Assembly: GCA_965183855.1 (NCBI GenBank)
Contig: CBCYMI010000022.1
Location: 22,594-86,593 of the forward strand
Reading direction: 5' to 3'
DNA length: 64,000 bases
DNA from: CBCYMI01 sp965183855
Lineage (GTDB): Bacteria; Pseudomonadota; Alphaproteobacteria; Caulobacterales; Maricaulaceae
Shown: one piece after another, positions 36,754 to 47,037 of the stretch
How positions within the stretch are numbered: position 1 is the first letter of the stretch
Layout: each line of letters opens with the position of its first letter
The notes under the pieces: generated by a model
Seen by the model: the letters and a program-made list of their open reading frames with translations, nothing else
The model's database searches: none
Told to the model about the DNA's origin: nothing
Program-made: the position numbers and the translations under genes

Positions 36754-39009
36754 ATGCTTTGTAGATATATGTATTTTTTAATAGCAACAACATCTTTGCC
36801 TTTAAGTATAAATTCTGCTTTTACACAAGATACCGATCCATCATTCGATAGCAAGTCCAAAAAAGATACGATCATTGTTGTAGGCTCAAGAGGTCGTCAA
36901 GAAAACATTATTGATGTGCCCATTTCTGAAACAGTATTCACTTCAAAAGATATACAAGATGCGAATATTGATACCGTTGATGACTTTATATCTTTAACAC
37001 CAGGTGTAACGATTGCCAATGCGCAGGATTCTGGCACTAATTTTATTACGATTAGAGGCATGTCTCAAACCCGTAATGGGGATCCTCCTGTAGCGGTCGT
37101 TATTGATGGTGTTCTTCAAGTTAATTCGAGATCTTTTGATCAAGCATTATTTGATATAGAATCCATAGAAATACTGAGGGGCCCCCAAGGGGCTCTATAT
37201 GGACGTAACGCGACTAATGGCGCCATTATTATTAATACAAAAGACCCTGTTAATGAGTTTAGTGGATATGGGCAGGCTAGTATAGGTAGTGGTAATGAGT
37301 ATATTGTTGAAGGATCGCTCTCTGGAGCATTTATAAAAGATAAGCTTCTTTATCGTGCTTCAGGGAGATATTCTGATCGTGAAGGATATTTTCATAATGT
37401 TTTTCTCGATAAGAAAGTAGATGGTTTGAAAAATTTATCTTTGCGCAGTCATCTTAAATGGTTAGTAAATGAAAATATCACAGCGGATCTTCGTGGCTTA
37501 ATGGTTAATACGAATGGTGGAGCTTTGAACTATACCTACCAACCTGCAGTGATCAATTGTACTACAGGATTGCCAGACTCATTTGATTTTTCCATTGCAG
37601 ATGCCGACCTGGTTTCCGATGAATTTTTTGCAAATAATCTTGGTTCAGATAAAAGGGAGATATATAGATTATCATTAAGCGTTAATTTTAATGTTGGATT
37701 TGCTGATTTGTCTCTTGTTTCATCCTATGATAGTCTTGAGCAAAGCATTAAAGGAGATCAGTTTCCGTATACAGCAGCTAGCTCGATTAACCCAGCCCCT
37801 CCTTACCCATTTTTTGATGGCACACAGACTCAATATGTTGATACGAATTCATTTTCTCAAGAGATTCGTCTAACATCAAAGAGTGATCAAAGAATTCGCT
37901 GGATGCTGGGTGGCTATTATCTTGATACCGATAGATTTATTTCTTCTATAATTGGTTTAGATCAGGAAAAAGGAATTATTTCCATTAAGCGTGATCCAAT
38001 TTTTTCATCTTCGAATCCGCTTTCGGAATTCATTGCAGATAACAATAAAAATGAAGCATGGGCTTTATTTTTTGCCCTTGATGGTGATTTAACAGATCAG
38101 CTTGAGGTATCCGTTTCTGGTCGTTATGATGAAGACAAGCGCGTTCAGATGGTACACCCTCGACAGGGATCCTATCATGACGGTATTCTTTCAGGACCTA
38201 TAGGTTTGCCCGGCGCAATAAACAAGCAAACATTCAGTCACTTCCAACCAAAAATTACAGCTCGATATTCTATTTTTAAAAACTCTTCTTTATATGCCTC
38301 TTGGGGTCAAGGATTCCGTAGTGGGCAGTTTAATCAAAATGGTGTTAGTGGCGCAGCACAGAAAGCAGGAGTGGAAGGGGTTTCTGATGTTCTGGATAAA
38401 GAAATAAGTACGACTTCTGAAGTTGGATTTAAATCAAGGTTTCTGGATGATCGCCTAGATATTAGTGGAGCATTATTCACTACCAAAGTAACAAATGCAC
38501 CTTATTTTGTTTTTATCGGTGCAGTTGGCGCACAAGTTCTTGTTCCTATTGATAAAGTTGATATTTTGGGTGGTGAAATTGAGCTATCCTCAGAATTAAG
38601 TGATGGTTTAGATGCATATTTTAGTGTCGGTCTTTCCGATTCTGAAATCAAAAAATACAATGTTGATCCTGATGATGTTGGTAATAAGGCCCCTTATGTA
38701 CCGAAATACACTATAAATCTGGGTTTGCAATTGCGTAGGCCCATAAACGAATCTCTTGGATTTTTCTCCAGAATTGACATTGAGAGACGAGGAGAACAAT
38801 TTTGGGATCCAAAAAACACAACTGCCCGTTCTTCTATTAATTTAATCAACCTACGTGCCGGCATTGAAGATTCAAATAATCGATGGTCTTTGATTGCATC
38901 GCTAAATAATGCTAGCAATAAAAAATATAACTCGGAATGGGTTTTAGGTGGTTTTGCACATGCTGGATTACCTAGAAATTTTCGTGTTGATCTACGAGTA
39001 AATTTTTAA
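36754..39009 (+). CDS. TonB-dependent outer membrane receptor
   Basis: A 751-residue outer-membrane receptor. It has a signal peptide (about 1-25), a TonB box-like 'DTIIVVGSRG' (about 39-48), a plug domain ('VTIANAQDSGTNFITIRGMSQ', 'VDGVL'-type segment, 'IEILRGPQGALYGRNATNGA') and a 22-strand-type barrel ending in a terminal Phe (RVDLRVNF). GAGAGG precedes ATG 36754. The sequence style is that of the large TonB receptor group used for organic substrates rather than typical siderophore receptors. Next to hyuAB and an NCS1 permease, it probably imports their substrate across the outer membrane. Confidence 0.93.
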   Translation: MLCRYMYFLIATTSLPLSINSAFTQDTDPSFDSKSKKDTIIVVGSRGRQENIIDVPISETVFTSKDIQDANIDTVDDFISLTPGVTIANAQDSGTNFITIRGMSQTRNGDPPVAVVIDGVLQVNSRSFDQALFDIESIEILRGPQGALYGRNATNGAIIINTKDPVNEFSGYGQASIGSGNEYIVEGSLSGAFIKDKLLYRASGRYSDREGYFHNVFLDKKVDGLKNLSLRSHLKWLVNENITADLRGLMVNTNGGALNYTYQPAVINCTTGLPDSFDFSIADADLVSDEFFANNLGSDKREIYRLSLSVNFNVGFADLSLVSSYDSLEQSIKGDQFPYTAASSINPAPPYPFFDGTQTQYVDTNSFSQEIRLTSKSDQRIRWMLGGYYLDTDRFISSIIGLDQEKGIISIKRDPIFSSSNPLSEFIADNNKNEAWALFFALDGDLTDQLEVSVSGRYDEDKRVQMVHPRQGSYHDGILSGPIGLPGAINKQTFSHFQPKITARYSIFKNSSLYASWGQGFRSGQFNQNGVSGAAQKAGVEGVSDVLDKEISTTSEVGFKSRFLDDRLDISGALFTTKVTNAPYFVFIGAVGAQVLVPIDKVDILGGEIELSSELSDGLDAYFSVGLSDSEIKKYNVDPDDVGNKAPYVPKYTINLGLQLRRPINESLGFFSRIDIERRGEQFWDPKNTTARSSINLINLRAGIEDSNNRWSLIASLNNASNKKYNSEWVLGGFAHAGLPRNFRVDLRVNF

Positions 39010-39846
39010 TTCTGGAATTGGATCAGTATTTCGGCAGGTTCTTCACGGTTGATTTTGTGGTATTTTATCCTTGAAAGCCATAGTCAATCATGAGATTCAA
39101 ATGGTTTTGCTATAAAAACAGGTTAGGCAGACGGGAATGATATATTTTTAGCTTATGATCCCGCAAATTCTAATGGAGCAGAAAAATCAATTTGACTATT
39201 TTCCATAGGCCGAAACCAGCACTTTGGACTAGTCCTCCCTTAATAAAGGATGAGGCTTTTTATTTCTCCAACAAGCACCTGACACCGATGTAAACCTCTA
39301 AAAGCAGAGATGGATAGCTCTTCTACCTTGAGCATGTTAAAAATATACTATTGGCCCAAAGCAAATGAATATCGAACCAGTAGACATTAATTTTATTTCT
39401 TTATATTTTTCAATAACTTAAACTTAGATTGCAATGGTTGCAATGAAAACACCAAAATTGCAATGCATTTTTTGTAATAAGTAATTGATTTATAATAGGA
39501 ATTAAGGAATTTCTGTTTTTAATTTTTGGACAACTTATCTGTCGTTTTAGACTAGATCGTCGTACTTTGTTTGAATGGGTGTTTGAACCCTTCTTTGCAG
39601 CAAAACATCGCTCTTTATAACCCCCAATTTAATATAAAATAATTATACTTTAGAATAAAAAATGAACATATTTTATTTCAATTCTAGAAAAAATCGATAT
39701 TTAATAAATGATATGATGATTGTTTTGAGATTATTCGTTTTTAAAAGCACGCTCCTTTTTCAGAAAACCATATTTTTATAGAACGAATTAATGATACTCT
39801 AAATTCCTTCTAAAGCATTTAATATTTTTATATTCTAATCTTTTGA
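39010..39846. other. Long gene-free region at the island's right edge
   Basis: About 840 bases. It has a weak terminator-like element after the receptor (about 39232-39262: CCT/CCTT arms, then CTTTTTATTT) and a set of three direct TTGCAATG repeats near 39429-39465 (listed separately). I see no ORF; scattered higher-G+C patches suggest decayed sequence from the island. Confidence 0.45.
39429..39465. repeat. Three direct copies of TTGCAATG
   Basis: Perfect 8-base copies start at 39429, 39438 and 39458. They are spaced 9 and 20 bases apart, in a gene-free region. This could be an operator array or a chance cluster. Confidence 0.5.
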
Positions 39847-40731
39847 TTACATCTGGTTAAAAAATGCTTTAAGACCTGGTAAAACATCTGGTTCAATTAG
39901 CTCAGGAGCATGTCCAACTCGTTTTGCACAAATCATCTGCATATTAGGTCTTTCTTCCTTCATTTTTTTTCGTATTTCAGACGTTAAAAAATCTGATAAT
40001 TCTCCGTAAACTAACAAAACAGGAATAGATGGCATTGTATTGAAAAACATCCATAAATCCTTTTCTGGCAAAGGCTCTTTTAAAAAAGCCCTCACAAAAT
40101 TATGACTATACCAAAACCGTATTTTATGATCTTGACCTTGATAACATAATTGTTTTGCCATTCTAATCCAAAAAGCTTTTTCTTTTTGATCGGGATAGAC
40201 ATGTCCAAGCATTTCCTTTACCTTCAAGCTCGTTTCATCCCAGTCTGATAAAACAATTTCTGGTTTCGATAATTCCTGATATAATAGCTGATAACCCTCA
40301 AGATTAATCTCAGGTCCGATATCGTTTAAAACCAACGCATTAACCCGATCAGGAAATCCTGATGCCATAATCATGCCGATAATCCCTCCCATTGACGTTC
40401 CAATAATGGCTGTTTTTTCAATTTTCTCCTGATCTAACAAACATAAAATATCTTCAATATATTGCAGAATATGAAAACTATCGGGACTTGCCTCTTCTGC
40501 AAGAGATTTTCCTCTTCCTCTGATATCCATTGTAAGTAGACGATATCCAAAATTATACAAAATAGGCGCTAATAAATCAAAATCATGACTATTTCGGGTA
40601 AGCCCTGCCAAACATAAAATTGTCTTCTGATTGGAACTTCTCATTCCATAATCTCTGTAATAAAGTGATAACCCATCTTTTGTTGTGCAATATTTTTCTA
40701 AAAACTCAACATTAAATTCAACACGCATCAT
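39847..40731 (-). CDS. Alpha/beta hydrolase
   Basis: A 294-residue alpha/beta hydrolase. 'CLAGLTRNSHDFDLLAPIL' carries the oxyanion loop, 'LTMDIRGRGKS' strand 4, 'IIGTSMGGIIGM' the Ser nucleophile elbow, and 'RVGHAPELIEPD' the catalytic His; an Asp in 'YGELSDF' is the likely acid. The MhpC-like group includes esterases, C-C hydrolases and lactonases; no reaction can be assigned. There is no signal peptide. Two adjacent ATGs (40731 and 40728) are possible starts. It is the only intact protein gene between the hyu island and the decayed block. Confidence 0.8.
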   Translation of the reverse strand: MMRVEFNVEFLEKYCTTKDGLSLYYRDYGMRSSNQKTILCLAGLTRNSHDFDLLAPILYNFGYRLLTMDIRGRGKSLAEEASPDSFHILQYIEDILCLLDQEKIEKTAIIGTSMGGIIGMIMASGFPDRVNALVLNDIGPEINLEGYQLLYQELSKPEIVLSDWDETSLKVKEMLGHVYPDQKEKAFWIRMAKQLCYQGQDHKIRFWYSHNFVRAFLKEPLPEKDLWMFFNTMPSIPVLLVYGELSDFLTSEIRKKMKEERPNMQMICAKRVGHAPELIEPDVLPGLKAFFNQM

Positions 40732-41397
40732 GACACTCTTTCTATAAAATCTGTATCATATAATACCAAAATCAAAACACTAATTTCAGATTTAAACATG
40801 TACAAAAAATTCTATCAAGAAAAGGATTACAAAGCACGTTTAGACATACTCCTTTTAAACGAGAAATGATTCCACATAATAAAATAAGCAATTTGGACAG
40901 TAATAGATGGATTTGAATCTCATTATCTTCCCTTAGCTGATGATCTATCAATAATTTTCAAATAATCAATTCCATCATTATAAATCGTTCCTGTTAAAGG
41001 TTTTGGTTTTATATAATGATTTCTATTGTTAAGCTCTAATTCATCTAAAATATGAATTCAAACCTGGATCCAAAAAGAATTTATCTTTAGAAATTCCATA
41101 TAAATACCCTATAGAAAGGTTCGTTGTTTACATAAATATTTCACGGTTATATTCACCAGCTCTGTTTGGATTTCAGTAAAAAACTAGACATAAAACAATG
41201 CTTCTACATAAAGCTTTATTACGTCCTTATAAAAATATTCTTAAGTCTTTTAAAAAACAAATAGATTAGCAAAAAGTATAGAGAAATATATATAAAAATG
41301 TATTAAACCTTTCCTTTATTTTTGTCAAACTATTGTCTTTTATTTTAAAAAAGTCTTTAAAAATCAAGATGTTATGAGGGCAAGAATGCTAAGATTA
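40732..41397. other. Gene-free region with one short coding trace
   Basis: About 670 bases. On the minus strand, about 40923-41056, a frame of about 44 codons reads like protein (NNRNHYIKPKPLTGTIYNDG ...) and ends in TAA at 40923, but has no start or ribosome binding site. It is probably the tail of a lost gene; family unidentified. Confidence 0.35.
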
Positions 41398-41471
41398 TGG
41401 AGCGGGTAGCGGGAATCGAACCCGCATATTCAGCTTGGAAGGCTGCTGCACTACCATTGTGCTATACCCGC
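41398..41471 (-). tRNA. tRNA-Gly (anticodon TCC)
   Basis: A 74-base cloverleaf on the minus strand. Acceptor stem GCGGGTA pairs with TACCCGC; the D-arm is AGCACAATGGTAGTGC; the anticodon stem-loop contains CCTTCCAAG with anticodon TCC; the T-arm is GCGGGTTCGATTCCCGC. The discriminator is T and CCA is encoded at the 3' end. It reads GGA and other GGN codons. Confidence 0.97.
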
Positions 41472-41883
41472 AAATCCAGAATATTTATCTAAAACAGCAT
41501 ATACCTTAATTATATTAGAAAAACAATATAAAAAATAGAGGGCTCCTCGCTTATTTAATGGAAAATTCTGAAAAAAGATAGTATTTCTGAAAAACAAATC
41601 TTCATCTGCTAATACATCTAGAAAATCAGCAATATATATCGATACCTTAATTCAAAAACCAACATCCCTTCTTGCATCTATCTTTTAAATTCTGTAAGAC
41701 ACACTTTCTTATGATCCGTTTTTAAACAATCCGTCTTTTAAACTTCTCTGGTTTTTTAATTATTTTATTAAGAGGAACAAAATAATCTATATATCCAAAC
41801 CATATCAATTTATTTTATTATCAATAATATGCTTTACCTACATCATTATACGCTCATACAAGAATAAATATATCAGAAAAAAG

Positions 41884-42290
41884 GTTTATATAACCATTAA
41901 TGAAGAGCCATTAGGCGGTGAAAAAATATTTTATGACGTGTTAAGTAAAGAAAAAACCCATGCAATCTTATTCCTAATTGGTAAACAGATCGAAATAAAT
42001 CAAAAAACATGCCATAATCTCGAACACGAAAAAAAATCTATATGCCTTAATCATCATTATTCTTATACAAATAGACTGCATTTTTATACAGACACAAACC
42101 ATGTTATAATGTACATGCAAGAGGAAAAGAAAGCTTTAGAAATACCATGATTCCTTGTTTTTTCTTGTTTTCTGGAAAGGAATGTATTTCGATTGCCAGA
42201 ATTTTAGGGAAAATGGTCTTTATATCACACCCGATAAAGCTAAAAAAGAAAAAATAGATTTTGAAAAACTATATTAAAATGGATTTTAGG
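41884..42290 (+). pseudogene. Remnant of a polysaccharide deacetylase (NodB domain)
   Basis: An open stretch 41884-42150 reads 'VYITINEEPLGGEKIFYDVL', 'HAILFLIGKQIEINQKT' and 'NHHYSYTNRLHF'. Aligned mentally to NodB proteins (VYLTFDDGP, ATFFLIGKQIE, NHSYSHP), homology is clear. The metal-binding Asp pair of TFDDGP is replaced (INEEP), and one His of H-x3-H is lost. After the stop at 42150, further traces ('FRLPEF', cf. FFRLPGG) continue with stops. It is clearly dead. It lies just downstream of tRNA-Gly. Confidence 0.7.
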
Positions 42291-42853
42291 TTTACAGATG
42301 GGATTTAAGACAAGCACATTATACAAATGGTAAACCTATACAAATCCTTGAAAAAAAATAGCAAATATTGATAGAAAATTTAAAAACAGAAATACAATTC
42401 TACCTGATCAACTGATTCTTTTAATACATGATTAAATGTTTCAATCTCGTCTAATGGAAAACGCAACCCATCTAATCCGACACTTAAAAAAAGAACGATA
42501 AGATCAAAGAGTTAACTGACGATCACTCTTATCCTAAGATAAGAAAATTAAGCTAAAACATTTTGTCATATAATACTCATTATTATATGATATCTCTTCT
42601 TGAAAGAATAGAATTTTTACTTAGCCTTATAGCTATAATACCAGATTTTCATACTTGTTTAATCTTACTCATGCTCTTAAAAGAAAACCAACTATACAGG
42701 ATAATATAAACCAGAATGTCTACGGATATATATGATAATATATCATTCTTTTGAATATAAATTCTTCCGTTATCTTTCAGACCTGATCAAATTATTTTTA
42801 AGATATAATCCTTAGGATTCTTGGACGTCCACTCATATTATCATAAAAAAATA

Positions 42854-44124
42854 TTACTCAATTGTATAATATCCTTTTGGTACAGACATTACAACTTTTT
42901 TAGCCTGATCCAAATTTAATCTAGGATCACATAAGGTTTTATAGCTTTCATTATCAAGATCTTTTTCATCTATTCCCTCACCAACACATTCAGAAACACG
43001 ATCTCCTGTCATTTCAAGATGTAAGCCTCTTGCCTTTACCTGTTCTTCATTTAAAATCGTAAAGAAATCTTTGATTTCTGATGCAATAGATTCAATAGAT
43101 CTTGTTTTAAAACCCGTTTCAGCAAGATAGGTATTTCCATGCATTGGATCACAACACCAGGTTAGATTAAGCCCTTCACGCTTAATCGCATGAATATGCT
43201 TGTATAAATTATCTTTTACTTTATTCTTTCCAAACCTGAAAATTAAAATCAGACGCCCTTTTTCATTTTTTGGATTTAAAATATGAATCAGCCTAACCAA
43301 ACTTTCTGGAGATAAATCAACACCGCATTTTAATCCTATCGGATTTGAAACACCCCTTACAAACTCAATATGTGCCCCATCTGGTTGTCTGGTTCTATTT
43401 CCGACCCAAAGCATATGACCTGATAAAGCATACCAGCATAAATCTTCTTCATTATACCGCACAAGAGCTTGCTCATAGCCCAATAATAATGATTCATGAC
43501 TTGCATATAATCTGTTTAATTTATGTTCTCCAAACTGTTTTCTATAAACCGATTCTTTTTGTCTATTTCTCTCAATACTTTCGCTGCATATTCATAAACC
43601 TTAATCATTCGATCAGGATCTGGTCTTCTACTTTTGGCAGAAAAATTATATCCATTAATCGCATCCCCTCTATAATTTAATAGCACAGTTCCACTTCGCT
43701 TTTCATAAATCTCTGAACGAGGCTTTGCACATTGTCCAGCCAATCTCCCAACAGAAATAACAGGTAAATGAATCTGATCCTGCAATTGATGTTTCAATGC
43801 AATAAAAGCTTTAAATGTTCTTTCTATCCCTAACATGGAAAAATTATAAATATCTTCCGCACAATCTCCCGCTTGAAAAAAAAATGCTTTTCCCTCTTCA
43901 ACAGATTTAAGTGATTCCCGAAATACCTTAATCGATTCTATCCTGACGAGACCATTTGTATTTTTTAAATGTCTCTCAGCATTTTGAACCGCCTGTTTAT
44001 CATCATATACAGGAAGTTGACTCGCTGGCTTTTCTCTCCAACTTCCAGGCGTCCAGTCCCTGTTTTTAATGATTTCAACTCTTTTTGACATTTGAATAAA
44101 AACCCTATATAAACGGATCATCAT
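42854..44124 (-). pseudogene. aroG: Class II DAHP synthase, internally deleted and frameshifted
   Basis: The first enzyme of the shikimate pathway, condensing PEP and erythrose 4-phosphate. The 5' frame (44124-43516; likely original start ATG 44091 before 'WTPGSWREKPASQLPVY') has 'FFFQAGDCAEDI', 'VGRLAGQCAKPRS' and 'INGYNFSAKSRRPD'. It is then lost after 'AKVLREI'. The 3' frame (43515-42854) resumes at 'YASHESLLLGYEQAL', with 'GVSNPIGLKCGVDLSPESL', 'WCCDPMHGNT', 'HLEMTGDRVSECVG' and 'CDPRLNLDQA'. About 45-50 residues normally between these parts, including the allosteric segment, are missing, and the two parts are in different frames. Non-functional as read. Confidence 0.85.
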
Positions 44125-44435
44125 TTTTATCTGGATGCTATAATAGTCTATATACGAACTATCACATAATCTATATTAAGAATAATGATCTAAACAAATT
44201 AGCAATTTGTATAAAATTGCTAATAATAATATGAAAAATCAATAAATGCAATTCTATTTTCTTCCTTTATGAAAGTAATTTCATTTACAAAATAAAAGCT
44301 TGCTCTTATGACGCTAGACGAGTCTATCTATCGGTTGCATGCTTACATAAATCCTGAATTTGGATCTGTTTATTTAAAAAAGTCTATCCCCAGTTTTTTT
44401 CTTCTAAAAATCTGACCCGTTAACAAAGTAAATTC
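44125..44435. other. Gene-free gap
   Basis: AT-rich spacer between two broken genes; nothing supportable seen. Confidence 0.4.
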
Positions 44436-45820
44436 CTAGTCTGGCTTTCTCTTTGATAGCGTCACTAATTCTTCTGCTATTGTTGGATGAACAGCACAAG
44501 TCGCATCCATTTCCTTTTTCGTCAGCTTACCAACCAATAAAATACCTAGAATTTGAATCATTTCATCTGCACTATCTCCAGCAACATGAATGCCAACCAG
44601 CCTTTCTGATTTTCCCTCTGTTATTACTTTCATGTAAACAGGGGCAGCTTTACCGCTTAACGCATTACTTAAAGGCTTAAATCTTGTTTCATACACATGA
44701 CAATTCTCAAATTTTGATTTTGCCTCTGATTCTGTTAATCCGACACTTGCAATAGGTGGAATCGAAAAAACAGCACGTTGGAATATGATCATATGTAAAT
44801 TTTGTTGGTGTGTTTTCAAAAACAGTTTTAATAAAAGCAACGGATTCCCGAATAGCAACAGGTGTTTAAATTTATATCGATTGGTTTACATCGCCAACAG
44901 CATAGATATAATCAAGTGCTGTTTTTAGAATAGGAAATCTACCTTAATTGCCCCCTTGTTTGGAAGCCCAATATTTTTCAAGCCCTAATTGATCTGTTTT
45001 TAGGGTTTACGACCTAAAGCTGTTAAAATACAATCTGTCTGTAGCAAAATAGAAGATTGATCTTCTTGTCTTTTGAAATATGAAGTTAACCCTGTTTTTG
45101 CTTTTTCAACTTTTTCAAGATCCGTGTTCAGATATAGCTTAACGCCTAAAGCGTTTAAGTTTTCTTCAACATACAAGCTTAAATCCCGATCAAACCCCCT
45201 TAAAAGTCTATCTCCTCGATAAACCAGAGAAGTCTCAACACCTAATCCTTTAAAAATACCTGCAAATTCAATTGCAATATACCCCCCACCTAAAAATAAT
45301 CACTTTTTCAGGAAAACTCTCTTAATGAAAAAACTTGATCTGTTGTAATCGTTAAATCAATCCCTGGAATATCTGGCAAAAAGGGAGTCCCACCCGTAGC
45401 AATTAGAATATGAGTTGCAGAATATATACAATGTGACTTCTGTCCATATAATTTATGTTCTGTTTTAAAAGAAAGATATTCATTAATTAATTCAACACCT
45501 GCAGACTCCAGGTTTTTTTGATAAATAGATGATAGTCTTTCAACTTCATTTTCAAGTGTGGCTCTAAGTGTGTTCCAGTTAAATTTCAAATCAGAAACTT
45601 TGCCATCCAGAAACCATTTATTTGTTTTAATTTTAGACCAGTTTGTGCGGCATATACCATCATTTTTTTAGGAACACAGCCACGAATAACGCATGTTTCC
45701 GCCAATGCGATAGCCTTCTGCGATTGCAACTTTTTTACCCTTCTGAGCTGCAAGCCTTGCTGCCCTCACACCTGCAGAACCTGCGCCTATAACAATCAGA
45801 TCATAATCATATTTACTCAT
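44436..45820 (-). pseudogene. gor: Glutathione reductase, multiply frameshifted
   Basis: NADPH-dependent reduction of glutathione disulfide. The span (1385 bases, about 461 codons) equals the full family length. 'YDYDLIVIGAGSAGVRAARLA' (in part) begins at ATG 45820. A one-base excess near 45693 breaks the redox-active 'TCVIRGCVPKK'. Later pieces are 'ATHILIATGGTPFLPDIPG' (45308-45589) and, at 44436-44858, 'SIPPIASVGLTESEA', 'VGIHVAGDSADEMIQI' and 'CAVHPTIAEEL' with the catalytic His. At least three frame changes separate them. It is inactive as read; no large deletion is apparent. Confidence 0.85.
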
Positions 45821-45974
45821 AATTTGTCTGCCTTAAAACATATTCTGGAACAATAAAACTTCGAATACTCCAAAGTCCAAATTTATTTTAAGATATAAAA
45901 ATCATATGATATGAGTTTTGATCAAAGGAAAAATGTTTCTGGTTTCTTTAACATGCCAGCTCAAATAAAGTTTC

Positions 45975-46699
45975 TTAAAACAATCGGCTTATTTTTTCCA
46001 ATATGCGCGCACCATCAAGATCACCGACAATAATAAACCCTGCTCATATTAATAAACAAACCATGCTCAATGATACCTGAAATTCTTGTTAAGGCTTCAG
46101 AAATCTTTACTGGCTTATCAAGTTTTTTTGCAATAACAGTCAAATATATAATGTCCTCCATCTGTAACAAAATGGCTTGCCATCAAGCTTTTTCCCTTAG
46201 CTTTATCTCTGGCGTTTTGCATCCCATTGACGTTAATGTATTAAAAATCTGATTTGCCGTTAATGTAAATGCAAAAGGATCAACCTCAACCGCAAGTGGA
46301 AAACTCCCAAGCTGTTTAACGAGTTTGTTTTCATCAATAATCACGACCATCAAAGCTGCAGATTGAGCAATGATTTTTTTCTCTAAAAAAGGACAGCCCC
46401 CTCCACCTTTAATTAAATTATAATTAGAATCGACTTCATCTGCACCATCAATGATTACATCTATTTTTTCTGCTTTATCAACGGGTATAATAGGAACCCC
46501 AGAATCTAAAGCAATAGACCTGGTTTGCTCGGACGTAGGCAATCCAACAATCTCCAGACCATCCTTAACAGCAGCTCCTAAAAGCCTTACAAAGGTTTCT
46601 GCAGTACTCCCAGAACCAAGTCCAACAATCATTACCGTCCTTTAAACATAATCCAATGCGGAAAACCGCTGCATTTAACTTCTCAATATCAGCACTCAT
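45975..46699 (-). pseudogene. rpiA: Ribose-5-phosphate isomerase A, frameshifted
   Basis: The pentose phosphate enzyme interconverting ribose 5-P and ribulose 5-P. The 725-base span matches the usual about 235 residues. The start trace 'MSADIEKLNAA' is out of frame with the main open part (46632-46183), which has 'IVGLGSGSTAETFVRLL', 'IDVIIDGADEVD' and 'IKGGGGCPFLEKKII'. After 'LREK' the frame changes to 'FVTDGGHYIF', 'SGIIEHGLFI' and, again shifted, 'IIVGDLDGARILEKISRLF'. At least three indels are present. Confidence 0.85.
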
Positions 46700-46763
46700 A
46701 AAAACAATGTCCTGTGTTTAGATTAAACTGTATTAACAATACAAACATACCCTATTAAAACAT

Positions 46764-46775
46764 GGGGGGGGGGGG
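46764..46775. repeat. 12-base poly-G homopolymer
   Basis: Twelve consecutive G on the plus strand, in intergenic sequence between the rpiA and glmU pseudogenes. It is the longest G/C homopolymer I see in a roughly 33% G+C window. Confidence 0.9.
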
Positions 46776-47037
46776 TTCAGACAAAATATAAAATACAAAA
46801 ACAATTCTGTAAAGAAACGACCTTTGATCTAAAAACCTCTCAATACAGCAATATGAATTTATTCTAAAGCTTATCTTATATGTTTTTTCTTTTTCCCTAG
46901 ATAGTCTTAATGGATAAAAGGTTGATGTTAGCTTACAATCTTGCCTGCATTTTGATATATTTGGATATTAATTGAATTTATCGTATTCAAAAATATTGGA
47001 GATGTTCTTTTTAGAAAAGCTGTTTTTTAAAATGAGA

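Noticed and set aside
41398..42300. Prophage or integrative element integrated at tRNA-Gly
   Set aside because: No integrase, no duplicated tRNA end and no phage genes in the flank; the nearby fragment is a deacetylase.
42100..42850. Possible CRISPR or repeat array in the gene-poor stretch after tRNA-Gly
   Set aside because: I see no regularly spaced repeats, only AT-rich decayed sequence.
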